10,323 nucleotides of DNA from Lachnospiraceae bacterium (lineage in GTDB: Bacteria; Bacillota; Clostridia; Lachnospirales; Lachnospiraceae), in assembly GCA_014804285.1 (NCBI GenBank), contig JAAVAA010000027.1:61295-71617 (forward strand), read 5' to 3'. Below the pieces are notes generated by a model. It saw nothing but the letters and a program-made list of their open reading frames with translations. It ran no database searches and was not told the origin of the DNA. Of the stretch, positions 1 to 7,018 are shown piece by piece. Within the stretch, counting starts at the first letter, position 1. Every line of letters begins with the position of its first letter. The translations under genes and the position numbers were made by a program.

Positions 1-2465
1 TGCATGTTCATAAGTCCCTTTACATGCATCTCTTCCGCAATTTTTCTTGTATATTCTTTGATTGTCTCCACATTCTCAGGCTGGATATGCACAGAAGGAA
101 TAATACATGCTGAGTCACCGGAATGAATACCAGCCAGCTCAATATGTTCCATAACAGCCGGCACAAACGCATGGGTTCCATCGCTGATGGCATCTGCTTC
201 ACATTCCAGAGCATGATTCAGGAAACGATCAATAAGAATAGGCCGATCCGGTGTCACTCCTACCGCTGCCTTCATATATTCCGTCATACTCTCATCATCG
301 TAAACCACTTCCATTCCTCTTCCGCCAAGCACATAGGAAGGACGCACCATAACCGGATAACCGATCTCTTTTGCAATAGCAAGAGCTTCCTCTACCGTAG
401 TAGCCATTCCCGACTCCGGCATGGGAATCTCCAGTTTTTCCATCATGGCACGGAACTGATCCCGATCTTCCGCCAGATCAATAACAGAAGGAGAGGTTCC
501 TAAAATCTTGACTCCATTCTTTTCCAGCTCAGAAGCCAGATTAAGGGGCGTCTGACCGCCAAACTGCGCAATCACGCCAAGAGGCTTCTCTTTCTTATAA
601 ATGCTCAACACATCCTCCAAAGTAAGCGGTTCAAAATACAGCTTATCGGAAGTGTCATAATCGGTAGATACCGTTTCCGGATTACAGTTGACAATGATCG
701 TCTCAAATCCCAGCTTCTTAAGCGCCATTGCCGCATGTACACAACAATAGTCAAATTCGATTCCCTGACCGATACGGTTGGGACCGCCGCCCAGAATCAT
801 GATCTTCGGTTTATCCTCATTGACCGGATTTTTATCCGGTGCATTGTAAGTAGAATAAAAATACGCGCTGTCTTCAGTTCCGCTGACATGGACACCTTCC
901 CAAGCCTCCTCCACACCCAGCTCTATACGACGATTCCGAATGGTATCCTCCGGAATTTCCAGCAACTGGCTTAAATATTTATCGGAAAATCCATCCTTTT
1001 TAGCCCTAATCAGAACTTCATCTTCAGGAAGTTTGCCCTTCCCTTTCAGAATTGCCTCTTCCTCTTCCACCAGTTCTTTCATCTGCTCAATGAAATAAGC
1101 TTTTACTTTGGTGATCTCATAGATCTCATCCACAGTCGCGCCTTTGCGAAGCGCTTCATACATCAGAAAATGACGCTCGCTGGAAGGAGTGATCAGTCTC
1201 CTTAACAGCTCCTCTTTTGATAACGTGTCAAAATCCTTTGCATGCCCCAGTCCATAACGTCCTGTTTCCAGAGAACGGATGGCTTTCTGAAAAGCTTCTT
1301 TGTAGGTCTTGCCGATACTCATAACTTCGCCTACTGCACGCATCTGAGTTCCCAGCTTATCCTCCACTCCTTTAAACTTTTCAAATGCCCAGCGGGCAAA
1401 TTTGATAACCACATAGTCACCGTCAGGCACATATTTATCCAAAGTTCCGTACTTGCCGCAGGGAATATCCTTTAAGGTAAGACCCGCTGCCAGCATGGAA
1501 GATACCAGCGCAATGGGAAATCCGGTTGCCTTAGAAGCAAGAGCAGAAGAACGTGAGGTACGGGGATTGATCTCAATGACAATGATTCTGTCCGTCACCG
1601 GATCGTGAGCAAACTGCACATTCGTTCCGCCGATCACCTGCACCGATTCCACAATTTTATACGCCTGCTCCTGCAGCCTCTTCTGGCACTCTTCTGAAAT
1701 CGTAAGCATAGGTGCCGAACAGAAAGAATCTCCTGTGTGTACTCCTAAGGGATCTATATTTTCAATGAAGCATACAGTAATGATGTTATTGTCCGCATCA
1801 CGAACTACCTCCAGTTCCAGTTCCTCCCAGCCAAGGATGGATTCTTCCACCAGAACCTGACCTACCAGACTGGCCTGAAGCCCTCTGGCACATACTACCT
1901 GTAATTCTTCCTTATTGTAAACAAGACCGCCTCCGGCACCGCCCATGGTATAGGCCGGACGCAGAACCACTGGGTATCCCAGATTTTCCGCAATGGAAAG
2001 AGCCTCTTCCACAGAATATGCCACTTCACTGCGGGCCATCTCAATCCCCAGCTTGTTCATAGTCTTCTTAAATTCAATGCGGTCCTCTCCACGCTCAATG
2101 GCATCCACCTGTACGCCAATAACTTTCACGTTGTACTTGTCCAGGATTCCTGCCTTATTTAATTCCGCACACAAATTAAGCCCGGACTGCCCTCCCAAAT
2201 TAGGAAGCAGCGCATCTGGGCGTTCCTTTGCAATAATCTGCTCTAAACGATCTACATTAAGCGGCTCGATATAAGTCACATCCGCTGTCTCCGGGTCTGT
2301 CATGATGGTCGCCGGGTTGGAATTAACCAATACGATCTCATATCCCAGCTTTCGAAGTGCCTTACAGGCCTGTGTTCCGGAATAATCAAACTCACATGCC
2401 TGTCCGATAATGATCGGTCCCGAGCCAATAATCAGTACCTTATGAATATCTGTTCTGCGTGGCAT
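1..2465 (-). CDS. carB: Carbamoyl-phosphate synthase large subunit, partial (3' end beyond window)
   Basis: CarB makes carbamoyl phosphate from bicarbonate, ammonia (delivered from glutamine by CarA) and two ATP, feeding pyrimidine and arginine synthesis in the cytoplasm. Translation from the ATG at 2465 begins MPRRTDIHKVLIIGSGPIII and continues GQACEFDYSG, the classic CarB N-terminus. The first ATP-grasp half is complete (NSNPATIMTDPE; LRPAYTMGGAGGG; EINPRTSRSSALASKATG). The second half starts near residue 555 (ILGGGPNRIGQGIEFDYCC) and has RPSYVLGGRGM. The frame stays open for 821 codons to the edge, ending at VKGLMNM. About 250 residues are missing against the usual ~1070: the end of the second ATP-grasp and the C-terminal allosteric domain. 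GGAGGG lies 5 bases before the ATG. CarA, often adjacent in this group, is not upstream; the neighbour is an LRR lipoprotein. I see no frameshift. Confidence 0.97.
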   Translation of the reverse strand, partial: MPRRTDIHKVLIIGSGPIIIGQACEFDYSGTQACKALRKLGYEIVLVNSNPATIMTDPETADVTYIEPLNVDRLEQIIAKERPDALLPNLGGQSGLNLCAELNKAGILDKYNVKVIGVQVDAIERGEDRIEFKKTMNKLGIEMARSEVAYSVEEALSIAENLGYPVVLRPAYTMGGAGGGLVYNKEELQVVCARGLQASLVGQVLVEESILGWEELELEVVRDADNNIITVCFIENIDPLGVHTGDSFCSAPMLTISEECQKRLQEQAYKIVESVQVIGGTNVQFAHDPVTDRIIVIEINPRTSRSSALASKATGFPIALVSSMLAAGLTLKDIPCGKYGTLDKYVPDGDYVVIKFARWAFEKFKGVEDKLGTQMRAVGEVMSIGKTYKEAFQKAIRSLETGRYGLGHAKDFDTLSKEELLRRLITPSSERHFLMYEALRKGATVDEIYEITKVKAYFIEQMKELVEEEEAILKGKGKLPEDEVLIRAKKDGFSDKYLSQLLEIPEDTIRNRRIELGVEEAWEGVHVSGTEDSAYFYSTYNAPDKNPVNEDKPKIMILGGGPNRIGQGIEFDYCCVHAAMALKKLGFETIIVNCNPETVSTDYDTSDKLYFEPLTLEDVLSIYKKEKPLGVIAQFGGQTPLNLASELEKNGVKILGTSPSVIDLAEDRDQFRAMMEKLEIPMPESGMATTVEEALAIAKEIGYPVMVRPSYVLGGRGMEVVYDDESMTEYMKAAVGVTPDRPILIDRFLNHALECEADAISDGTHAFVPAVMEHIELAGIHSGDSACIIPSVHIQPENVETIKEYTRKIAEEMHVKGLMNM

Positions 2466-2482
2466 AAATACCCTCCATTCTT

Positions 2483-2517
2483 AAAAACCGGGAATCTGCC
2501 TATATAGGCAAATCCCC
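2483..2517 (-). terminator. Terminator-like hairpin in the carB leader (possible attenuator)
   Basis: On the minus strand, 2517-2490 folds into a 12-bp stem with an AUAU loop and only two G-U pairs. Its core TGCCTATATAGGCA is a perfect palindrome. GG and then UUUUU (2487-2483) follow, about 10 bases before the carB Shine-Dalgarno. It could end readthrough from the LRR gene, or act as an attenuator between the carB promoter and its start. I did not find a clear PyrR box, so pyrimidine control is only inferred. Confidence 0.55.
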
Positions 2518-2550
2518 TTAATGCTTCTGCATCTCTTTCTACTGTTTAAC

Positions 2551-2580
2551 ATTTTATCATCAGACATATAGGAGTGTCAA
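2551..2580 (-). promoter_or_regulatory. Sigma-A-type promoter for carB
   Basis: Minus strand: TTGACA (2580-2575), 18-base spacer, TAAAAT (2556-2551). That is 6/6 and 5/6 to consensus. The predicted start near 2544 gives a leader of about 80 bases containing the 2483-2517 hairpin. The -35 box lies inside the eroded 3' sequence of the LRR gene. Confidence 0.65.
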
Positions 2581-2699
2581 TTTCATCCTCTTTAAAATTC
2601 CTCCCTGTTAAAATGCCTAATCATCAATCACCTTAAGCGAGTCCGGCAGATTTACTTCCATCAGAGAATTGTAATCATAAAATGCTTCATTTTTAATCG
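2560..2699 (-). pseudogene. Eroded 3' extension of the LRR lipoprotein gene
   Basis: Just past the LRR gene's TAG, the frame whose first codon shares that TAG's G reads 27 codons ending in TAG at 2619-2617. It contains AFYDYNSLMEVNLPDSLKVI, a textbook copy of the repeat AFxxCxxLxxIxLPxSLxxI. Continuing through that stop, 2616-2563 reads AF(stop)QGGILKRMKLT, still in register with the repeat (A-F, L, hydrophobic, L at the right spacing), then TGA at 2562-2560. The LRR protein was therefore once longer. Deleting one AT from the ATATAT at 2705-2710 would fuse the main ORF to this tail (FDD-ILAIKNEAF). I infer dinucleotide slippage followed by stop-codon accumulation. Confidence 0.75.
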
Positions 2700-4283
2700 C
2701 TAGAATATATCATCAAAACATCTTTGAACTTTCAACTGCCCGATACTTTCATCATTTAACATTTCGCAGCCCGAAAACGCTTTTTCATTAATAACAATAG
2801 TATTGGGAAAAGAGGAAACCGTTACATCTTCCAGCAAACTACAGTCCATAAATGCTCCCCATCCAATAGAGCGAAGCCGCTTCGGTAAAGATATTTCCGT
2901 CAGGGACGTACAGCCTTTAAACGCACGATGCCCAATAGTCTCAAGGCTATCAGGCAAATTGATTTCTGTCAACGCACTGCAGCCCGAAAACGCTCCCTCT
3001 TCAATGGATTGAATCGTATCCGGCAAAGAAATTTCCTTCAATGCATCACACTGACAAAACATATTCTCCCTAACAACTTCAAGCGAATCCGGCAATATTG
3101 CCTTTTCAAGAGAATGGCAGTCAGCAAACGCTCCAATACCAACTTCCTGAAGCGCATCAGGCAGAGCGATTTTCTTCAAAGCAGTGCATCCTTTAAACGC
3201 ATATCCATCAATCGTTTCCAAAAAAGACGGAAAGTTTATTTCTGCCAAGGCGGTACACCCCTCAAACGCTGAACCCTCAATAATTCGAAGTCCGGCCGGA
3301 AGTTCTATCTCTGCCAAGGACGTGCAGCCGGAAAACCAGTCATATCCAATAACCTCGCATGAATCTGGAAAAATTATTTTTGTTAAAGCCGTACAATCCT
3401 CAAATGCATACGCTTCAATTGTCCGAACGGAATGCAGGTCTATTTCTGCTAGAGAGCTGCAGGCAGAAAACGCATGCCAGTCGATCACTTCTAAGGAAGA
3501 TGGAAAGTTTATTTCCACCAGAGAACTACAGTTCGCAAATGCATATTCTCCAATAGATCGAAGTCCATCTGGTAAAGTTACTTTTTTCAACATACGGCAT
3601 TTCTCAAATGCCGAGTGATCAATTGTCTGAAGAGAATCCGGAAGGGTTATCTCTTCTAACGAAGTACAATTTGAAAACGCATTCCATTCGATTAGTTTAA
3701 GGGAAGACGGAAAATCTATTTCTGTCAAAGCATCACAGTCCGAAAAGACGTGATCCTCAATCGTTTGAAGGGAATCCGATAACGTTACCTTTGTCAATGC
3801 GTCACAGTTGGAAAATGCACGCTGTCCAATAGACTGAACAGAATGAGGCAAATCTATTCTCTCCAAAGCATCACAGCTCCGGAATACAGATCCACCAATT
3901 GTTTGAAGAGAATCTGGCAAATCTATTCTCTTCAAAGAATTGCATTCTTCAAATGCCGAATGATCAATTGTCTGAAGCGAATCCGGCAAAGATATCTCTG
4001 TCAGAGAGCCACAACCACAAAATGCCCACTTCGCAACAGATGTGCACCCTTCCTCAATCACCACTTGCTGAATGTATTGCCTCAAATCCTTCCATGGCGC
4101 TGCTTCATCATACGACATATCTCCGGTTCCGCTGATCGTCAACACATGATCCTCATAATACCATGACAAATTATTTCCGCAGGTACCTCCCTGCGCCTTT
4201 GGTGCCCCGCAGCCACAAAGCAAAAAAATCACCATTGCCAGACCTGCTGTAATAACCATCCACTTTTTCTTTATACTTTTCAT
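2700..4283 (-). CDS. BspA-like leucine-rich repeat (LRR_5) surface lipoprotein
   Basis: Predicted lipoprotein of 527 residues. The N-terminus is basic, then hydrophobic (MKSIKKKWMVITAGLAM), ending in lipobox L-C-G-C, so it should be lipid-anchored outside the membrane. A short domain follows (TCGNNLSWYYEDHVLTISGT ... APW), common at the start of clostridial BspA-type proteins. From about residue 82 there are ~18 tandem repeats of 23 residues, pattern (S/T)IxxxAFxxCxxLxxIxLPDSLx; one copy is 22 long. BspA-family LRR proteins are linked to adhesion and host binding; the ligand here is unknown. Start choice: an ATG at 4289 touches the GGGG, whereas the ATG at 4283 is 6 bases from AGGGG, so I prefer 4283. 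The last ~30 residues leave the repeat pattern because of a probable frameshift (see 2560-2699), so this is a truncated but still long ORF. Confidence 0.9.
   Translation of the reverse strand: MKSIKKKWMVITAGLAMVIFLLCGCGAPKAQGGTCGNNLSWYYEDHVLTISGTGDMSYDEAAPWKDLRQYIQQVVIEEGCTSVAKWAFCGCGSLTEISLPDSLQTIDHSAFEECNSLKRIDLPDSLQTIGGSVFRSCDALERIDLPHSVQSIGQRAFSNCDALTKVTLSDSLQTIEDHVFSDCDALTEIDFPSSLKLIEWNAFSNCTSLEEITLPDSLQTIDHSAFEKCRMLKKVTLPDGLRSIGEYAFANCSSLVEINFPSSLEVIDWHAFSACSSLAEIDLHSVRTIEAYAFEDCTALTKIIFPDSCEVIGYDWFSGCTSLAEIELPAGLRIIEGSAFEGCTALAEINFPSFLETIDGYAFKGCTALKKIALPDALQEVGIGAFADCHSLEKAILPDSLEVVRENMFCQCDALKEISLPDTIQSIEEGAFSGCSALTEINLPDSLETIGHRAFKGCTSLTEISLPKRLRSIGWGAFMDCSLLEDVTVSSFPNTIVINEKAFSGCEMLNDESIGQLKVQRCFDDIF
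2802..4040 (-). repeat. Tandem ~69-bp coding repeats (LRR_5 units)
   Basis: About 18 in-frame tandem units of 69 bp encode the 23-residue LRR_5 repeats. Similar blocks recur on the plus strand, such as TCAATTGT followed by CTGAAG..AATCCGG and AAATGC. DNA-level similarity between some units is high enough for recombination or slippage to change copy number. The unit near residues 266-287 lacks one codon. Confidence 0.85.
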
Positions 4284-4328
4284 TTTCATCCCCTATAGAA
4301 AAGTGCCCAGCAGCAATCATTGCCTCCC

Positions 4329-4356
4329 ATTAAATACGAGCACTTTCATTTGTCAT
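4329..4356 (-). promoter_or_regulatory. Probable promoter of the LRR lipoprotein gene
   Basis: Minus strand: ATGACA (4356-4351), 16-base spacer, TTTAAT (4334-4329). Each hexamer matches consensus at 5/6. It lies about 45 bases before the start codon and just beyond the terminator of the upstream gene, so the LRR gene can be transcribed alone. Confidence 0.45.
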
Positions 4357-4360
4357 AAAG

Positions 4361-4405
4361 AAAAAACAGGCTTCCAATGACCTATTGGTCACAGGAAACC
4401 TGTTT
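4361..4405 (-). terminator. Intrinsic terminator of the secreted YGD-repeat protein gene
   Basis: On the minus strand AAACAGGTTTCC pairs with GGAAGCCTGTTT (one G-U). An inner TGACC/GGTCA stem closes an AATA loop, and a run of T follows. It starts about 10 bases after the stop codon at 4416. Confidence 0.85.
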
Positions 4406-4415
4406 CACACAGCTA

Positions 4416-5324
4416 TCATCCGTGGTTCTCAGACGAAGAAAGTGTTCCATTTACATAAGTATCCGTACGATCAAGTACTTCTTCACCCTTTTCCTCATCC
4501 CAATGATAAATGTTTTCTTTATATGAATTATTTTCTTTGTCAGTGTACTCTACATCTGAATAATGAGTTAGTTTGTTATTTTCATCATAATACTCAACAC
4601 GCAGTAAAGTATTTGCATCCTCATAAATCGATGTAGTGTGATGGTAGCTCTGGTTAGTCGCTGTGCTACTGCTGCCTGCTGCACTGTTACTAGCTGCTGG
4701 TATGTTTCCAGCTACCGGACTGCTGATTGCTGCACTGCTATCATTTGCCAAGTTAGCCAAACTGCTGTATATAGCATTACTACTTTCGCTTCCATCTGCT
4801 GCGCTTCCAATATACTCCGCAATAATATCTGCATAGCTACTGCCTACGCCATTGTTTATATAGCTGTTTACTATGTCGCGTCTTGAGATGGCCGCCCCTT
4901 TCTTTTCTGCAGTTGCTATATCCGCATATCCATTAGACGTTCCTATCGTACGGTTTTCCGCAGCGCCAAATGTCACGTAATGGTTAACAATTGCAGAAAT
5001 ATCACTTCCAAAGGCCTGCTTAACATCTCCATATGCTTCCGCATATACTATAGGATCAAATAAAACCCCTTTAGTCCTGCCTTCGTAAACGCCTACGGTA
5101 AGGTAATGCTCTATATATGCATCCTCATTATCACCAAAAGCTTCTTTCAAATCGCCATAGGCCGCTTTATAGGCATCCACGTCAATGATAAGACTGATTT
5201 TTCCGCTTTCTTTCAACGCATTCAAATCAGCACTGGAAAGCTTTTCCGCAGCAGAAACGTTCAATGCCGAACCGGCAACCAACACCACCGCTGCTCCCAT
5301 TGCAATTACGTTTTTGATTTTCAT
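4416..5324 (-). CDS. Secreted protein with tandem YGDL/AFG/HY/EGR repeats
   Basis: A 302-residue exported protein of unknown function. It has a clear Sec signal peptide (hydrophobic GAAVVLVAGSALNVSA; cleavage probably at VSA-A, near residue 25). Residues 48-86 and 89-125 are two copies of a ~40-residue motif, D(V/P)xxYxxAYGD(L/V)KxAFGxDxxAxxxHYxxxGxxExR. I recall such repeats in many clostridial surface and cell-wall proteins, but no biochemical role is firm. A Ser/Ala-rich linker (about 175-225) leads to an acidic, Tyr-rich C-terminal segment (RVEYYDENNKLTHYSDVEYT and onward) that looks like short beta-strand repeats. No LPXTG, lipobox or C-terminal helix is visible, so it may be freely secreted or wall-associated. 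AAGGGA lies upstream of the ATG at 5324, which is closely preceded by a perfect-consensus promoter. It is monocistronic by its own terminator. Confidence 0.85.
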   Translation of the reverse strand: MKIKNVIAMGAAVVLVAGSALNVSAAEKLSSADLNALKESGKISLIIDVDAYKAAYGDLKEAFGDNEDAYIEHYLTVGVYEGRTKGVLFDPIVYAEAYGDVKQAFGSDISAIVNHYVTFGAAENRTIGTSNGYADIATAEKKGAAISRRDIVNSYINNGVGSSYADIIAEYIGSAADGSESSNAIYSSLANLANDSSAAISSPVAGNIPAASNSAAGSSSTATNQSYHHTTSIYEDANTLLRVEYYDENNKLTHYSDVEYTDKENNSYKENIYHWDEEKGEEVLDRTDTYVNGTLSSSENHG

Positions 5325-5352
5325 ACTCTTCCCTTTCGTTGGCTTTTTTTTG

Positions 5353-5382
5353 ATTATATCTGGTCTTGGCTTGCCTTGTCAA
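5353..5382 (-). promoter_or_regulatory. Perfect-consensus sigma-A promoter for the secreted repeat protein
   Basis: Minus strand: TTGACA (5382-5377), 18-base spacer, TATAAT (5358-5353). Both hexamers are 6/6. The start is expected near 5346, giving a leader of ~22 bases before the ATG at 5324. This suggests strong constitutive expression. Confidence 0.8.
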
Positions 5383-5729
5383 CCTCAACCGCTTCCTAAA
5401 TATATAATCTTTCTGTTAAATTATATCGGCTTAAATATACTTTCTTTTTACACTTGTAATGTTTCATTTTAAATTTTTCTATATTTTAAATTCATTAAAC
5501 CTATGTAATCGCCTTGCAGTATTCGCTAACATTTGCTCTTTTAAAAAATTTAATTTCATTTTACATTTGTTGTTTTATAGAATATCATGCATTACTCATA
5601 ATTTTACGTTTTTAGATGTATTTTATCAAATCGTGTTTTAATCTTTATCTTTGATTGTAAATACAAGCAACCACATTTTCCCTTACTTGTAAAAATATTA
5701 CTTATGTGAGAACCAAATAAATAAAGAGC
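5383..5729. other. AT-rich non-coding stretch
   Basis: Very AT-rich sequence without a supportable gene. A 60-codon plus-strand frame at 5459-5641 lacks a good ribosome site and looks random. The stretch contains the first copy (5569-5685) of a diverged repeat also found at 6121-6234. Confidence 0.6.
5569..5685. repeat. Diverged ~115-bp direct repeat, copy 1
   Basis: Aligns with 6121-6234, including shared TTTATCAAATC, TTTTAATCTTT and CTTTG blocks in the same order, with small indels. Similarity by eye is roughly two thirds. The two copies flank the small membrane protein gene at 5803-6063. On the minus strand both give related peptides (RLKHDLIKY and RLKDDLINY). Confidence 0.6.
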
Positions 5730-5763
5730 TAGAAAAACAAATGTTATTGTGGTATTATATAAT
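5730..5763 (+). promoter_or_regulatory. Possible promoter of the small membrane protein gene
   Basis: TAGAAA (5730-5735, 4/6), 17-base spacer, then extended -10 TGgTATTAT (5750-5758). TATAAT also occurs at 5758-5763. This is 40-50 bases before the ATG at 5803. The AT-rich background weakens the call. Confidence 0.4.
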
Positions 5764-5802
5764 TAATACTGGTCGAAACATGAAAAACTATAGGAGATAT
5801 TC

Positions 5803-6063
5803 ATGAAAGAAAAAGCGAAGCACTATCTTAATTTAATAATCAATTCTATTATCTTAGCCGGAATCATCCTTTTTATCATAGGTTTATATTACTCTATGAT
5901 AAAAGCAGGAATTCCTTATCAAGATCCTCCGTTAGAGTTACAAATACAATATGCTATTAATATGGGGATTGGTGAAATACTTTCAAAAAATGGCGTTCTG
6001 ATCGCTATAGGTGGCGGAGTAATCCGTTTGCTTTTGGGGTTAATATGGAGGAAATGGATTTAA
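5803..6063 (+). CDS. Small two-helix membrane protein, unknown function
   Basis: An 86-residue protein I do not recognise. AGGAG lies 6 bases before the ATG. A basic start (MKEKAKHY) leads to a hydrophobic segment at about residues 10-33 (LIINSIILAGIILFIIGLYY). A loop containing IPYQDPPLELQIQYA follows, then a second hydrophobic Gly-rich segment at about 64-82 (GVLIAIGGGVIRLLLGLIW), ending in RKWI. Two transmembrane helices with both ends inside the cell would fit the flanking positive charges. It stands alone on this strand between two repeat copies, with no adjacent partner and no clear terminator. It could be a bacteriocin-immunity-like or orphan accessory protein, but nothing in the sequence proves either. 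Confidence 0.65.
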   Translation: MKEKAKHYLNLIINSIILAGIILFIIGLYYSMIKAGIPYQDPPLELQIQYAINMGIGEILSKNGVLIAIGGGVIRLLLGLIWRKWI

Positions 6064-6417
6064 AGCTCGTCTGATTACATTTTTTGTTTTTTCAGCAACC
6101 CGAAATACATCTAATAATTATTGTTTTTAAGAACAACGCATTGCACTCAATATTTTATATTTGTATTCATAATTTATCAAATCATCTTTTAATCTTTTCG
6201 TCTTTGCAAATTAGAACGCCCATATTTCCTTTTTAATACGGCTTTCTATAACTTCTTGCTTCCATTTAATTATTGGCCCGTTGTATTAATTTTGTTCATA
6301 TCCATAGCTTTTCCTCTCAATTTACCAATAATAATCAAAACTAACCTCCAATTCAGCTCTCAGGTTTTTAATTAAATAACGTATGTAATCATTCAGATTT
6401 ATTGCATAATGTGTCAA
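6060..6417 (-). pseudogene. Possible decayed coding sequence (several TAA stops)
   Basis: One minus-strand frame from 6417 reads protein-like sequence with only three internal stops, all TAA, over 96 codons. Pieces include NLNDYIRYLIKNLRAELEV, YNGPIIKWKQEVIESRIKKE and RLKDDLINYEYKYKIL. The stops are at 6324-6322, 6288-6286 and 6213-6211, and a fourth stop at 6129-6127 ends the 96 codons. Beyond that one more TAA follows and the frame continues as LLDVFRVAEKTKNVIRRAL to about 6060. In DNA this AT-rich more stops would be expected by chance. I recognise no family, and no intact homologue is present here. It occupies most of the gap between the small membrane protein and the acetyltransferase cluster. 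Confidence 0.3.
6121..6234. repeat. Diverged ~115-bp direct repeat, copy 2
   Basis: Partner of 5569-5685, in the same orientation and on the other side of the small membrane protein gene. It lies inside the putative decayed minus-strand coding sequence, so the repeat may be a duplicated gene fragment rather than a mobile element. No terminal inverted repeats or target duplications are visible. Confidence 0.6.
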
Positions 6418-6440
6418 TTAGGGGGATATTTTTGTTTTCT

Positions 6441-6499
6441 TACTTTGGCATTGTGTCTTTACTAAAAGTAAATTATAATTATAACCACAAATTGGAATT
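6441..6499 (+). repeat. Shared promoter/leader module, copy A
   Basis: This 59-bp stretch matches 8567-8625 at 47 of 59 positions without gaps, and its last part matches 7685-7706. Each copy ends a short distance before the Shine-Dalgarno of a different gene (GNAT here). Confidence 0.85.
6451..6479 (+). promoter_or_regulatory. Promoter with spacer inverted repeat (copy A), for the first GNAT
   Basis: TTGTGT (6451-6456), 17-base spacer, TATAAT (6474-6479). The spacer contains the inverted repeat TTTACT-AAA-AGTAAA at 6458-6472, well placed for a repressor or activator site. The transcript should start near 6486, about 27 bases before the ATG at 6513. Confidence 0.65.
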
Positions 6500-6512
6500 G
6501 GGAGGTGTTGTT

Positions 6513-7016
6513 ATGTGTTTAAAATTCAGAAAGCTCAGCATAGATGATGGACGTGACATCTACGAAATGCTACAAGAATTACCTGCGGATGAAAATGGAT
6601 TCATCAATTCAGTGAAGGGCAAAACCTTTGATGAGTACAAGGAATGGTTAAAGCAGTCCGCTAAGGATTCTGAGCAGTCAGGTATTGTGGACGGTTGGAG
6701 AGTTCCGCAAACAACATTTTGGCTTTTTGAGGATAACAGCCCTGTAGGTTATGGTAAAGTACGCCATTTTTTAACAGAAACCTTACTGGAAGACGGTGGA
6801 AATGTAGGATATACCATTCGTCCTTCGGCAAGAAATAGAGGTTTGGGTAAAAGGCTCTTATTATTTTTAATTGGTGAAAGCAAAGAAATTGGAATAGATA
6901 AATTGCTGCTTACTATTCGGAATTATAATGAGCCGTCTATTCATGTCGCATTGGCAAATGGTGGAAAAATAGAAAAAATCACGGCTGAAAAGCACTATAT
7001 TTGGATTGAGCCGTAA
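6513..7016 (+). CDS. GNAT-family N-acetyltransferase
   Basis: A 167-residue predicted acetyl-CoA-dependent acetyltransferase, resembling the 'predicted acetyltransferase' group (COG3981-like, from memory). The acetyl-CoA motif A is clear: VGYTIRPSARNRGLGKRLL at residues 98-116, giving the R/Q-x-x-G-x-G/A pyrophosphate loop as RNRGLGKR. The C-terminal half has the usual NYNEPSI helix (137-143) and ends HYIWIEP. The N-terminal 60 residues are charged and carry the likely substrate-binding part; the substrate is unknown. The frame is open back to 6402, but the extra residues are translation of the promoter module. GGGAGGTG 6-7 bases before the ATG at 6513 fixes the start. It is first of four same-strand small enzymes. 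Base composition looks more AT-rich than carB. Confidence 0.9.
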   Translation: MCLKFRKLSIDDGRDIYEMLQELPADENGFINSVKGKTFDEYKEWLKQSAKDSEQSGIVDGWRVPQTTFWLFEDNSPVGYGKVRHFLTETLLEDGGNVGYTIRPSARNRGLGKRLLLFLIGESKEIGIDKLLLTIRNYNEPSIHVALANGGKIEKITAEKHYIWIEP

Positions 7017-7018
7017 AT

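Noticed and set aside
2802..4040. CRISPR array or other regulatory repeat
   Set aside because: The ~69-bp periodicity is coding: each unit is a 23-residue LRR, with no constant repeat separated by unique spacers.
2803..4166. Several plus-strand open frames opposite the LRR gene
   Set aside because: They are shadows of the periodic minus-strand repeats, with no ribosome sites or recognisable domains.
4165..4318. Short minus-strand frame starting at ATG after GGGAGG, overlapping the LRR start
   Set aside because: About 46 codons in a different frame with only 2 bases between GGAGG and ATG; the peptide has no recognisable features and the LRR frame is clearly real.
5459..5641. 60-codon plus-strand frame
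   Set aside because: Phe/Leu/Ile/Asn-rich composition expected from AT-rich DNA, no Shine-Dalgarno, and it overlaps repeat copy 1.
6402..6512. N-terminal extension of the first GNAT
   Set aside because: The added residues are translation of the promoter module, which also yields a look-alike peptide (FSIVCLLKADYNYSYNLKF) before the HAD gene. The Shine-Dalgarno points to 6513.
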